Shown piece by piece: positions 37,501 through 52,812 of a stretch of DNA of 64,000 bases (position 1 is its first letter; the number at the start of each line of letters is the position of its first letter). The position numbers were made by a program, and so were the translations under genes. Under the pieces are notes generated by a model. The model made no database searches and was not told the origin of the DNA. It saw only the letters and a program-made list of their open reading frames with translations. Location: positions 1 through 64,000 of the forward strand of contig JASANG010003504.1 of NCBI GenBank assembly GCA_030248215.1, given 5' to 3'. The stretch comes from Enoplolaimus lenunculus. Taxonomy: Eukaryota; Nematoda; Enoplea; Enoplida; Thoracostomopsidae.

Positions 37501-40500
37501 AATAACTTTGGCTATAGTTATAAATAAAGAAAAACAGTTGATGTCAAGTTTTTTTCCGATCTGTTCGCTGGCGAATTTTGCATTACAAATACCACGGAAT
37601 GGGAGTCGCGGTTTCGGTGAATCTGACTTTTCCACTAAGTTAAACCTCATTTTTGACTAACTAAACTTTCACTCCAATGCAAAACAGGATACAACCGAAT
37701 ATCCGGCTGCGGAAAAAACGACATCCGGCTCCGGCACTATACACTGCCGATCATTTATTGCTGAAAAGTATAAAATAGCTCAATACTAAACTAATATTTA
37801 TAACCAAAATCACAGTACATTGCTGTGAATTTTGTTCCAAATGATAAAAATATGTATTTCAAGAAGCCTGGTTAAAACTAGGACTATGGTAGCAACAAAA
37901 TTTTCCCATATTATAGCAACGACGTTTATATTGAAGTATCCGGTGCCGGCATTTTTGGTGTTCGGTTGAATCCTGAAATATCCCGTATGTACAACGTCAC
38001 GACGTGAAATTTCAATGCTTTTATTTAACTGCTGCTATGTACATCACTTCGACAGCAAAACATCAGTAGCTTTTAAGCCAAAAATTTTCATCATCAACTA
38101 TATACCTAAAGTACAATTAGCGACGAGACAACTTACCGTTTGAGACTCTATGGCGTCTTGAAGCTTTAGCCTTCGAATATCTGCAGCATCCCTCAGCGCT
38201 TCCCAATTTCGCATAAGCGTATCAAACTTTTCAGAAATTCGCAAATGAGCGAAGTGCTTTACGGCAATCATTGAGCGCGCTGAGTTAATAACTGACCGAA
38301 ATGTTTCTTCATGATCTGCAATTTCTTGTTCCAGGGCCTGCAATGTTTCAACAATATCCACATTTAACTTAGCTTTTTTTAAAATGACTTAATTGATCAA
38401 AATAACAATATGTTCAATTGTTTACCAGTACAAGAGATGGCGTGCCATAGTTAATCGACAGGATAACATTTTACGGCCGCAAAAACCGATTTTCTGACAA
38501 TGCAAATGAACACCAATTCTTACAAAAGGCGAAAACTAAAGTATTCTGACTACATGCATTGAGCGAAGCTCGAACACACTTAAGCAGTTAAGCTAATATG
38601 CAAATTAGTTATTAGCTAACTATTCATTTATCGGTTTTGGAGGTTTGTAAACATTTTATTCAGATTCATTTCACCCAAAAACCGTTTATTGCTGAAACTA
38701 GATTGCTTGCAACCCTAATATTTAGTGAAATATTGCAAAAGTCCTAATTTAACTTATCAATTATGCTAATATGTAAATTAGCTATTAGCTAACTATTCAG
38801 TTATCCGTTTAGAAGATTTGTAGACAATTTATTCCGATTCCTAGCGCCCAAAAATCCATTAGTACTGAAATTACATTGCTTGTAACCGTAATAATTAGTG
38901 AAATATCTTAAAAAGTCCCGATTTAGGCTTAACCAATTATGCAAATTAGCCTGTACCTAGTAAACGGCTTAAAATTTTAAAACACCAATTCGAGGTTCAC
39001 ACCACAGGATGACAGGCTTTCAAACAAAAAAGATTATCAAAATCGGTTCAGCGGTTCCAGAGATTCTTTTCGGAAGGACGGACATCCTCCGTTCGACCAC
39101 ACCACAAAATATAAAACGCTTCGCTCAATTATTCTGATGTGTTCAAAAATTAACTATCTAACCCGATTCAGCAATCTTTAAGAAACGACATTTTCAAAAT
39201 TAACCCATAATGTCAACACAAACAAAACTTGCATCCAGTCGTTCCTTATTCTGATTTTTATGTTAATAAATTGTATTAAGGACGTGTGTAAAAGAATTAG
39301 TTGCTTTTGAAACAGTAAATGTACAGCAATAGTATGCTCACCAAATGGCGCTTGTTCAAATTTTGTGTAATTTGTAGAGAGTCGCCGACATTTGTTGACA
39401 TTACTGCTGGACGACGTTCTGCAATCCATGACGTTTCTTCATCTGCTTCCCGAAGCCATTTCTGGAGCGACAGTGAATCTTTCAAATTTTCTCCGCGAAT
39501 TGTGCATGGTTCCTGTATAAATTAACCGTAAACGGCATAAACGCAAAACGAAGGCGACACAATCGAAATTTCCTCTACAAACACGCCACAGCAATAATGA
39601 AGTTATCGTCAAGCACACCATAACCATAATAAGGTTAATTTAATCCGCGCCGCAACAAAAATGAAGTTAACGTTTTCTACGCAGACAAACATGCAACAGC
39701 GCTTGCATTAAATATCCATACGTAATTTATGTTTGCTGACATTCTACAGCTTCGCAGCAACAGTAATAATGGGCAAAACATTTCTTGAAAATATATCACT
39801 TACACTCATGTGTAGCGATATTTTCACGTACAAATTTATGTCAGTTCCAAGTCACGAAAAATGCCACTAATTAGAAATATCAGTATTTACGGTTTTGCCA
39901 CAAAAGTTGATCGGCATTATTCACTTCATCATGAAGTCGTATTATGAATGTTTCGCGTGCGTGCTAATTTGCGCAATTCAATTTCTAATTCAGTGTTTTG
40001 AGCGCGGTTTAAACATTTGTGCATTTTTGGTGGTCATAGTGTGGAAATAACTCAGCAATCGGACGCGAAATTGTGGGAAATCACGAAATATGTCTTTTAC
40101 TTTGCATACCATACGTTTTCACACACGTCTTGGCTGATAACACATTAGGCCAAATCTTTAATGCGAGCCGTGTTATGGTCAGCGTATAAATGACTCAAAA
40201 CCAAGTTATTTAGCATTGGATAATGCTGTATTCAATAGGATTGATTTGTGGCAAACATTTTATATTGGAAAACAATAGACTCACCAAGAATTATGTGTGG
40301 TACTGTTTGTAGCTGCTGAATGCTTATTAATATTTTACCCAATGTATTTTGTTCAAACAATTAGGAAGCTTTAATGAAGTGTAATATATAAAAGAATATA
40401 CCAATATATTGGTTCGAAGTAAAACTGACATTATTAAACCAACAACTGATTGGGTTCAAAGTCGATATTTCTTCATTTTTTACTCGAACTCATTTTCAAA

Positions 40501-43500
40501 ACCAAGCAGCTAAAAATTCTGGTTTCTAAACATCTCATCACAAGAATATCATGTGCGAAGTCGTATATTGAAACATACAATGCACTTGCATCGCGTTACA
40601 TAGCAAACTTCTGAAGCGTTCAAATAACTACCTGCAGAAAATTGAAACGTTCAGTAATGTTATGACTTCTATTCTTCAGTTCAGGAGCCATAAAATGATT
40701 TCGACTGGCGAATGATTCACACTTATCGGATAGTTCGCCAATCTATATAACAATAAAAATACGAAGTAAATTTAAAGCATCTGTCGAAAAGAAGCTGTAT
40801 TAACGAAACTACAAAATGAACTCAATTCAGAGGCTCAGATTTTTAAACCAGAGGCATAACTGAACTATATTATACAAATAAAAATTTTCACAGCCAATAC
40901 TTCTAACATAGCAAGTAATATTAAATATAGTTATATGCGCCAGATCAATACGCATACCTGCTACTTGTGACCAATATATCAGTTTCCTGTAGTGCAAGCT
41001 ATTCATGTTTATACGATAATTCCCATACTATATAAGAAATGCGCATTGAGAACTGATAAAAGCACCGGTTGTTCTTAACAGAACTTCGCACATAATTACA
41101 AATAATACAGGTTAGAAACGACGAAAGTTCCAATTGCTACGCCGGAAACGATGAAAACTTACGATTCCGATTATACTTGCAATCGGAACGGAACTGTTAC
41201 CGGAACTAAATTTGAAAATCGTGAAATCGGAATCAGAAATTCCTTCTGAGTAAGCAATCTCTTTCGTTAACATGTGCTGATCATGTTACGCATTACAAAA
41301 AATTTTCAGAGTGTAAAAGCAAAAATCTTTCTTGTAGAAATAATGCTGTTCTTTAGAATGGAGCCAATGTTTATGAAAATTATAATATTAAGGAACTTTG
41401 ACACCATTTCCGGCACAAACTTTCGCTACCAAAAAACAAGGCATCAAGCATATAATATATCTGTGCATCGTTGGTATATAGCATTTGAGTCGAGCAAAGG
41501 TATGTGTTTACAGATTTATACGAATATTGTTAGATTACATTTCTAATTTCGATTCATTATGAACAACACTTAAGCTTCTTGATTTATTCTAGAATACAGT
41601 CGTATCAAAATGTCTAGTATAATTTTCAATATGTAAAAAAGTTTTATGATTGTTGAATCACAACCGCAAATATCCGGTATCCACACGTAGGGATTGACCG
41701 GATATTGGTTTTACCCGATACCGGAACCGAATAGTAAATTCTGTAATGCAAATCAATTATTGTTATCTTGGATTTTTCATGTAATATCAGTGTTTACCCT
41801 TGACTAGCGCGAAAATGCTATACCTGATACTGGAACCGGTTATCCGATCGATCACGGATTTAAGCTAATCATATACCTATGCTTTGCCTGAGATTTAGCT
41901 TAAACGTAAACCTAAATGTAAAGAAATTGTACAAGAGCCACCGTTCACCAGAGTCTTACAACTAATTTCCTGCTATCAATGTCTCTTAACAAGGCGTCAT
42001 GTTTTTGTTGCAATTTGTTCACAGAAGCCAAATCGCGCCCGTAATCGTCACTGATAAGCTGCGCTTCGACGTTATCAATCCATTTTTCCATCTCATCCAC
42101 ACGACGATTGAACACATAAGCTTCATATGCGTCGTGAAGACGGTCCTGTTTCAGAGCCGATGCACCGGACAACTCTTGCCAACCTTCGTTTATTTCTGCA
42201 AAATTAAAGTGTGGAAAGTAAATGATGAAAAGCCACTACGTACTTTTTTAATAATATTATTCGTAAACGGCGATACATCACATCCCATTAGTTGCAAATA
42301 TAAACTGTTTTAACAAACGGAATAAAGCAAAATTAAATTAAACCTCGAAAAGTTAATAAATCTTGACATGCGTGAAGTGTTGCGAAAGAAAATAACACTG
42401 CATTGCAACACAACGTTAACTGCAAATGTTAGCACAGAGAACACAATTCCAAATACGTTCGCACTTAAGCTTGCATGAACACTGACATTTTACGAGTGGG
42501 GTGTCTCCACCTACTTGGCCAAATCCTCGCCACTCCAGTTTGAAATTACACTTACAAAAACGGAAACTCAAAAACATAGGTTAGCTCCCCCTCTAAGTAG
42601 CGAAATACCAAGTTTCAGTAAAAATTCACTTAAAATACAAAAAATTAACAAGGGAATTAAATCTGCCAAAAATTTTATTCAAAATTTTTTTACCTAATTG
42701 GCCAAATCCAATTACTTGAAAAATCACCACTGTTTTGAAATTATACATTTATAAAAAGGTAAGACAAAACAATATTTAAGTTGCGAAATAGCAATTTAAA
42801 GCAAGAATTTGATAAGAAATACAAAAAATTGCTAAAAACACGACAAATTTGCGAAAAATTCCAAATCTGTAGTCCCTCAATTTTATTCGTAGGACCTTCA
42901 AAAACACTCCTTCCCTCTACTGAAGTTTGGACTAGCGAAATGTTAGAAACAGGATCACAACTAATTAAAAATTATTAAAGGTAAACTAGAATTATTATAC
43001 CGAGGTAAACTACTGATTCTTTATCATATCACTTACTTAATTTGGGGTAATAATCCGTATCCGTTATGAGAAAACTATATATTGAATCAAAAGTCTTTAC
43101 AAACAAAATAACAAAAAGGTGATTCTAATCAAAAGGTACGATAAACCGACAAATTTAAGACGGCACAAGCAAAAAACAAAACAAAAGTTCCACACCTTTT
43201 AACTGAGCTGCAATTTGATCTGCTGCGAAATGTCCGGATTGAATCAGTGCTTCGCCTTCGCGGTTGATTGCGTCCATTCGTTCTTTGTTCGCTTGAATTT
43301 CAGCGTTAAATTTCGCATGCTTCTGAACTTTCGTTTGTAAATTGGTTGGATCATGGTACGATTCGTCGTATGCAATTTGTAATTTTGTATTCAACCAATT
43401 CATTATTTCGTAGCAGCGTTTCAAAAACAAATGATATTCACGCGAATCACAAAGCTGTGCACGGCGTCGCTCACTTTCAGACAACAAAGCCTAAAACAAT

Positions 43501-46500
43501 CATAACCATATTCCTACATTAATATTTTATTTCTACATACGCCATGTCAGTAAAACAGGTCACTGGATAGACTTAAACTGATGACTTCGAGAACAAACAT
43601 AACCTTCAACAGTCGATACAACCATAACGGAAAATTCCTAAACCCTTAATAAAGAAAGTAATCAACACAACCTATAGCGAGTAAGGACGCAATAAACGGA
43701 ACCCCCATTACAGTTAGAATTCCATATCCAAACCAGTTCCAATTCCGAATGCAAGTATAATAGGAAGGAATCAAAATTTTTATTATGTGTGCTGTTTTAC
43801 TGTTAATGATTCTGTTATTTTTAACTGTGGATAACGCTTGTACACGCGAAAAACTTATAAAAGATAAAATACAACAAATGCTCACACGACATCGAGACTG
43901 AATGTCATGTGATCTCGAGGTATAGACATTTGAATGTTCAGAGTCTGATTTGCACAGTAATTCTGCGTCAGCAGCCAGTTTGTTTATCTTTTCCGACTGA
44001 GCAATCATTGCTTTCTCGAAAAGCTCATGACGTTTCAGTAAGCCGTCAACGCTATCTAGCGAATCGCCCAAATCATTGGTTTTCAAGAAACCTAAAAACA
44101 GAATCTGAAGGAGAAATTGAAGCCAAATACACATAATAAATTGTATAACAAATATGTGATGATGATGATGAAGATTGTGGTTCCTTTCACTGTTAGCGCT
44201 ATGCTTGAAGACCAAGGAAGTTGGCGGCTTCCTTTATTACACATATGTCAAACGGGACTTAATATCCACGTACACCTAACGGCTGTAATAACTGACGAGA
44301 CAAATTTCTAGTGACAATTTCCTTTCTTACATTAACTCTCATTCACTGAAAATTTAGCTTAAATGCGACGGAACAGTCTTCAAATTGCGCAAATCACGGA
44401 TAACAAAGTTGTAACGAAGAGTAAACCAATTTGCACCTTCTTTAATTGCAAGCCAATTCTCAGCATTGGTTGAGGTTTCGTTGAACTGCTGCAGTTCAAA
44501 AAGGCGCCTCAATCGTGATTCTTCTGTTGACCATGTAGCATTAACATCGCGTTCAACAGCAGATAATTGTACAATGGCATCATCGATGGTTGCAACATCA
44601 GCTCCAGAATGGTTTTCCTAGATCAATAAAAGCATTTTCATCTTATGTATCATTAGATTCTCGAGGAATAACATTCGTGAAGCCGAGACGCATGCAAGAG
44701 GAGTGATAAGATGCATATATCAGGTTTCAACTGGATATAAAAATACCGGAACCGCAATACTTAAATTCATATTTTAACAGAAACTTAAACTTATTCACGC
44801 TAATTTACTTTATTTTATCATTTCGAGCAAAATCCACAGCGCAATATTGTAATTTTGATAATAAATAATTCTATAAAGATTTATGTAATACTTTTCAGCA
44901 ATAAATATGGGGCAACGCAGAATATTGGCTTCATAGACTTTAGAGCAACTTGTTAGGGTTGCATCGTAATGCAAATAATGAAACAAATTGCAAGCCAAAA
45001 ACGTACGACAGGTTTCGACAACTGCGCTTTGCTCATATAATGCAAAAATTCGGGCCATTCGATGCTTCCAGAGCCGTCCTTGTCAGCTTCGTTGATCAAA
45101 TCTTGAACCCAGCTATCAGTTGGACTGAGTCCGCATACTTTGATAGTTTCAAACAATTCTTCTCGCGAAATTACACCATTTTTGTTTATATCGAACAAAT
45201 CAAAGGCTTCTCGCCATTCTACAATATTGAAAATATACAAAAATAACTATCAGATCGCAAAAACTAACCGTTTTAAAAGTGAATTGCGATAAACTCTTTT
45301 AAACATCGTACATACAACATGAAAATAATTCTAAACAATTTATATATTTTATATAAAAAGCTTTAAGCTAAAATAATAATGAAATGGTTGACAGTTTCTG
45401 AAAGTTAATTTCGTATACGTAGAATTAATTTGCATTTGAAACCTTTAGCAAAAGCAGCTATAAACAGTATATAACAAGCTTCAGACATCATCGAACAATA
45501 CATCCTTCGAATTTATGCCTTTTTCAACAGTAAAACCTACTTTTGCGAAGATCATCGTTTGCTTCATTTGACAAAGGCTAAAAAACAAAGGTTATCGTTT
45601 ATCAACATTTGGTACAGCCTAAGATGAGTAGCTCCATTAAATAAGCAATTTTTAATTATAATAAGTCTTGTGTAATGTAGACCACCCCAGGGTGCACCTA
45701 CGTGGGGTTTCCCTGGCGGAATTGAGGGGGTCACATCCGACCTCCCACCACTCAGACTGCTTCCCCAGCTAACCTCCGCCACTTTTTTGATTCGCCCGGT
45801 AAAAATTGGCTGCGTAAATTATGTAATATTTTAAACATACAGACTCTGAAAACGTTTAATTTCAAATACGTTGGTAGCAACAGTTTGCTCTCTTTCTTCT
45901 CTACTCTGTTGCTTTGCTGCTAACTTGGTTAGCAGATAGCACCAACAGCCGTGGTTGAACTTAGAAGTAGCGTTAAATACATTTTGGCAACGTTCGGAGA
46001 CAAAAAATGGCAATTTTTTGCGCTTGCATAAATATTTGGCATTTTCACCGTTTCTGTTAGAAATCGACATATTCCTGAGATCACTCTAGTTAAAGACGGT
46101 ACAATCATTATTCAGCGAGGCGTTCGCCAAGAGTTTTGTTTCGTTCTAGAGGGTCGAAAGGGGATGTCCGTCCGACAAAAATCTCAGGAACCACTGAACT
46201 GATTTTGATATACTTTTTATTTTGAAAGCTTATTATCCTGGGAAGTTAACCTCTCATTGGTGTTTTAAAATTTTAAGCCGTTCGTTAGCTAGCTACAGGC
46301 TATTGCACAAATTGTTGGTTAAGCCTAAATTATGACTTTTTACATTATTTCACTAATTATCAGGGTTACAAGCAAATTAATTTCAGGACTAAACGGTTTT
46401 TGGGTGCGTAGATTCTTAACAAATTGAATATAAATCTCCAAAACCGATAAATCAATAGTTAGCTATTAACTAATTTGCATATTTGCTTAATTGGAAGATA

Positions 46501-49500
46501 AGTGGGTACCACATGCGTTTGTGCTTCATAAGCTTGAAAAGGTTAACTAAACTGAATACAAAAGTAAGCATGTCCCAGTTTCACTCAACGTATGTAGTTC
46601 CACTACGACAGGTTATTAGTCGCTATGCACCTTTTTCAAAATGACAGCTTCGTCTTTAAGTTTTCTTAAATTTGTCATACGACCATCAATTTCTGCACGT
46701 GCCTCCCGATGAGCGTCTAGCAACGATTGCGCTTGACGCAGGTTTCTGAAATAATAAAATAACACAAAAGTTTGCCTAAATTTTACTATTTTGTTGTTGC
46801 AAGACAATGCTGTAGGATCTCGAACACAATGTGATTCGGACCACTATTTTTTCAAAGGGCACGCAATAAATAGAACCGTACATTTAATGCAGGCAGACAG
46901 GGACATTTTTGAAAATATAGTTTAAGGTTTCCAAGGAAAAATACCGGATTTTGTACCCGGGACGGAACAGAATAGCTCAGAAAACTGTTAAAACAAAATT
47001 AATTTTTAGAGCAATTTCACTGAAACTGTTATATACCGGATAATTACCGGATTTCCCTACCGGAACCGGAATTCCGGCTGCAACCTGGTTAAGTCATCTA
47101 AGCAACAATAAATGCTGACCTTACCAAGGGACGTCAAACTAACAATCTGCAACCATAATTAGGACATATGTGTATACAATTAATGAAGCTTTTTAAATAC
47201 CGCTGTTGTTCTGTTCGCAAAAACTACTTACACAGGTTTCTGATAGGACACCAGCTTTTGCTTGATTGTTGTCGCCCAGTTTTGTGTGTCGCGGACATCT
47301 TCCAGAAATATTTGCAATTTATGTAACCAGCTTAGATGTGAGCGACGAGTTTCAGCTAATTCAGTTAACTGGCTCCATTTGTTGTGCAACAATTGCAAGC
47401 TGCCTAAAAATTTAGTTCCAAAGCAAAAAAATCAATCTTCAAACAGATATAAAAGCAAATGTATAATTGTCAATGCAATTTTGTCACATAATGCGACGAT
47501 GTTTGGTACACCCAATAAACTTAAAGGCTTGTTTCTTACTTTAAAAGGATACAGGCCCGAGTATGAATTACAACCTCCTGCAACAAGGCACAGTAAACTT
47601 TAGGCTCGTGTTACACTAATTTGACAGAAAAACAAATTCCTACGCCCAAGTTGTAAAAATGGTAAAATCACACTTAACTTAGCGGATGCCGGAACCGGGT
47701 AGTATTTTTTACCGGATATAGCACCTATATTTGTGCGCTGATTGATGTAGTCGAGTCGCACAATAGTATATGTTTACTCCCCACTAATGTTTCACACTCA
47801 GTTTAATTTTTATAATCAATGCGATGCTTTTACTTTGTTTAAAACAAAAATCTAATAGAAAAAAGCCTGGGGCCGCTAATGACTGTAGCATATGAAAACA
47901 AGAACTTCTTGACTTGCTCTGAATGAAATCACAGCAAGATGTTATGTAAAAAGCAATTTTTGAAATGCAGGACCACTACAGCAAATATCCGATATCCGGT
48001 AGGTTTCTACCGAATATCGGAACTGGATACGGATATAGGGTTTTCCCGGATATTAAACCGGATCTGAATATCCGGTTGCACGATACTACACATGGAAACA
48101 AGTATTTTTAAAACTTTATTTGTCTTATGCTTGAAACAACCCATAATTTGTACGTCCCAATAAAAAATTCTTCAAAGTAAAACTTCAAGTTGTAAATTAT
48201 GTACTTTGAATGGTATCTTCCATCGGTGGCCTTCGAGACAACAGAACACGGCCGCTTCTTTCGTGGAGAATAATCTTCTCTTGAAGCGCAGACATGTCTC
48301 GTTCGAGCGTATGCTGTTTACGCAACAATGCTTGAATGCTGGCCAGATCTTTTTTGCTGGTGTCTTGTGATGATAGCAATAAGATCTAAAATACAGGTTA
48401 CGCTAATATTTTAACGTCACCAAGAACCTTTGTAATAATCATGATCACGAAGTTCTTAACAAAAACCAACGCATAGAAAGTACTTAGATTATAAACAAAA
48501 ACAAAATCGGATTCCAGCTAGATTTAAAACGTAATCACGACATATAACGTAAGCTTTGCAGGTAGCTAAAACCGCTTAGACTAAAAACTATGACTAAAAG
48601 CAATAGTTCCGAAACAGTTCTATAACATACCTTTTCGCCAATGCGATCATTAGTATCATCAACGTCGCGGTTGAACGAATGCACATCCAAGGCTGCTGCT
48701 AGCAAACCGCGATAATTCGATAACAACCCTTGAATGTTCCGCCATCTAAAAAAGTACGTAAACACGAAAACTAAAATTAATGTCGCACATACGACAAATT
48801 AGTTATGAACTGACTAGAAATTATTAAACAAAGGTTCACGAACTGAACCGAAGCTGGTGTATTAATGGAATTTACAAATTATGTCTATAACATGTACAGC
48901 AATGTATGCAATCATGGCCATGCCGGAAATCCACATAGATTTGCCTCAGGTAAAACACGATTGACCATCAGTTCTGTTGGTTTTTCGTGCTTGATTTTGA
49001 CCAAAGACAAATGTAAAATGCAGCAATATTAATACTTAAAATAAAATAAGGATCGACGGCGCCTTCACTAAAGATTACAGAAATCAGTAATTTGCAAAAT
49101 ACTTAATATGTTTAAAACTATTATAACAACTAAGCAATGCACTAACAACGTAAAGATTCGTCTTGAAAATTTTTGATAAAAACAAACTGCTATGATAAGC
49201 AAATTAGGATAGCATGCATATAGCAAAATATAACTCTGTCATTTCTCAGTTATTGTGACAACCAACAACGCTATATTACACCATCACCATTATTTATATT
49301 AATATTTTGTCCGGTAGAAACTAATATAATCCAAATCATTGCAGGCTAGATTTATAAAAAAAGAATGTGCTAAAGCAGCATGGCTTAGATAATGAATGTT
49401 CCGTAACGTCTATAGCCATGGTAATAGTTCTTTGCACAAGCCAACGCCATAACTATAACCAGAACCGTTCACAGTAATAATAACCAACTAAAACTTCGAA

Positions 49501-52500
49501 TTTACCGTATTTTAGAAAAATACTCGCAAGAACGATGATTTAGCTAAAACATGTGCAAGCGTATAAGCATATTGTAATAATAATTGTGCCAAATATCTTG
49601 GCAAATTACAATATATTTCGCATTTACTTTTTCTTATAACACATTATCACGACGACTAACTAACGCGCCATGGTTTTTAAGTGCTCACAAAATGGAAGAG
49701 TCGATTCGTTAGGTAGGCGACATACAATTAAACACAGCAAACGACAACAAACCGCTACCGCAATTACATGAAAAGTTAGCCATGTTACATCTGTTTCGAA
49801 TGTTTTCAATTTGTACTCAGTTTTCTAGAACACTATGTAATAAACTGATTTTGCACAGAGACGAAATTCTAAACAAATCATACTAAGCATCTTTCCCTAC
49901 AACGGTTGTTTGACCGATAGCCTCATTTCCCCAAGAATGTTCTCATGAATATGCTTACTTTTCATTCAAAGCATGCAACTTTTCTTCCACGTCAGTGTTT
50001 TCAACCTGACCTTGTTTAACAAGTTTTTCACCGAGCCGATTTATATTTGATACTAAGTCATCGTCTACGCCTGACTCCTAAACAATTATTGAACGAGCTG
50101 ATAAATTAACAAGAACAAATCAAAACGAACGCTTACTATGCATTCACAACCAGTAAAATTTATAAAAAACGTTTAAGTTTGGAATGTTGCTGTCACCAAT
50201 TTTTACTAAAACAATCACTTTTTTTAGAATTGCCGTGAAGCTCTAGGGGTCATGACCGAAAACTTTTTAGTCAGCGAATAAAATTCATTCGTTGAATGTA
50301 AAAACTGTGATATTATTATTAATCTTATGCTTGGTTAGTGCTTACAATTTCGGCATCATTGAGACGTTTCTGCAAGGCAACGCAATGCTCATAATCACGA
50401 CCAACATCACCCACTTGTATTATTAATTCCTGAATGCAAAATAGAGCATAGTTAAGCATTGAGTTTAGTTACAATCATTGGCTGCAGCTCAATTTGTAAA
50501 AAGAGCAAAACTTGGAATTCCAAAAAACAAAAATTGTTGGACATGCAGACACACAATCCATAAGAACAGCGAGATCATTTAAGGGAATTATTTTCAATAA
50601 TGTCAGATTAAAACTGCGGACTCAAGGGACTTAAAATTGCGGAAAATACAGAACATTCTAATAGTACGCGATATGTTTTTCACGTGTGGTCTATTTTGTG
50701 GATTTTTTTCGTATTGTCAGGGATTTTGGTTGTTTTTAGGTATTTATTTTGAAAAGATGGTTTCTGACAGAAAGCTAGACAATACCTTTTCTCGAATCCA
50801 TGACATCGCTTTTTCAACCATGTCGTTAAAATTAAGTATGTCACGAGCTTCTTCCAAATGCCGGCTACGTTGCTGGCATGCGCGAGCTAACTGTTTCCAT
50901 TTCTGTGCTACGTTAGATACTTGTTTTTCGATGTAAGCACGATCCGAACACGGCAGTAAACCAACATCAACTGCTTTCTACAAAAATAATTAATTAAATT
51001 TTAAAATTCGCAGTTTCGGAAAAACAGCGGAAACTCAAACTAAACTAATAATAACAGCTTACCACTAGAGAAAAAATTGCACCTGATGAATCAGATTCGA
51101 AAACATACACAGAGGTACTAGCATTACAGCGGAAGTTTTAGGGTAGCTCAACGCCTTTTTGTGCAGTGTGTAGCATATATAAGGAACTGTTAGATGCGCC
51201 GAGGGGCACTGCGTGTTTCATAAAATAAGTTAATGACTCGCGGCGCCGCACTTTGACGTGGCACGCCACGCGGCAAATATTTCAACTCTAACATCGTTAA
51301 CACACCGTTAAAACAACTACCCAGCGCACATTTTCCAAATCTTAAATTATTGCTCATTAGGTTAAAATTAGCAATGAAACGCCTACGCTTTGTATCGCCT
51401 TGATTCTTGGCTCATTTGCAACCAGCTCAGCTTCGAATGCTTGATGCTTCTTCAAATGTCTGATTTTATCTTGCAGCTCAGCTGCAGCGGTAAAATTTTC
51501 CGACGTCCGCATTTGCTTTTCGCGATCGTCTATCCACCATTGCACCTAAATTAAGTAAAAACGATAAACTCATTACATTAGCTCTTCAGCACGGATGTGG
51601 TTAAACTCTAAAATACATGAAAATTCAAGCAAGATTCGTAGAATCAAAGATGCCTCATAGTTACTGGACAAAAGCAACACTGCTAAAACCGGGAGTGGTT
51701 CAAACATAGCCATTTAGCTGGCTCAACAGGGTTCTTTCTGGTACAGGTGGACCCATACCACGCAGTCAAATCCCCAGTTTGGATCATATTAAACTCCATA
51801 ATAATACGGCATGTATGCTATAAAAATCTCAGTGCTCCAACGAGTGAGCAGCGCAGACTGCCAAAACAAACCAACCTCGGAAATATCGCTGTCAAACTGT
51901 GCTAAAGTCAGTGCATCGTTTAGTGTTCGCTGTTGTTCGTCCGCCAGTTCAAACAACAAACACCACCGTCGCTTGATTTCGTCAACTTTCATTCGTATGT
52001 TCGGAGCTTCCATATGTTTTGCAGCAATTAATCTGTCACCATGCTCTTCTAATAAGTTTATCCGATCCTGCAATGATCACTATAATTTAATAGCAATTCG
52101 AAATGTTGCAAATCAGCATCATACAAAAAGTTTCAGTTCGCTAGCCATCGGTCCCAAACTTATATACCAACATTAAGGATCACGTTTGATGTCAAATGAC
52201 ATACAAAAATGGTTCGTCAAAAACCGTCATGTAATCATTAAAATATGAAAGGGGAAGAACAAAATTTCACCTGTTGCGATTTTAACAGCTTTATAAAGGT
52301 AGCGTGTCGTTTTTGTTGAGCGCTCACATCTTGAATTGTAGCACCGACTTTCATGTTGCGCAACGCTGCCTAAAACACAATACATTCATTGGCAACCCGA
52401 ATTGGCTTATAAATTATGTAACTACGAAAAACCAGTTAACAAACCAAGATCAAATCATACAGAAAATAAAATACTGTAAACTAATGTTTTGCTAATATTC

Positions 52501-52739
52501 ACGAATAACGAATATGTATGTATACAGTATACAATTTAGATTCTCGAAACACAACTCAACATACATACCAAGCTTACCTCGTAACCGTTAACAGTATTTT
52601 CAAGTTGCTTGGCGTCTTTGTTAAACAAATGCAACTGTTTCACTTGCTTCAGCCAGTCTTGTTTCTTTATCCATTCAACTGATAACTGGTTCCGCTGAGA
52701 CTTCACTTGTGCCAATTTACTTCGAATCTACATAATAAT

Positions 52740-52812
<73 letters not shown>

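Noticed and set aside
43646-44215. 189-codon minus-strand frame as a separate gene
   Set aside because: Only its middle (43886-44091) is coding, as a spectrin exon; the rest is intron that happens to be open.
44810-45058. 82-codon minus-strand frame overlapping the EF-hand exon
   Set aside because: Different frame from the EF-hands, runs into AT-rich intron and a likely poly-A signal; a shadow.
45831-46070. Minus-strand 79-codon frame upstream of the EF-hand exons as an extra cassette exon (AAKQQSREEREQTVATN...)
   Set aside because: It has an acceptor-like TTAG and GTATGT donor, but its phase does not fit the 37-nt exon in the frame that gives the EF-hands, and I recognise no domain.
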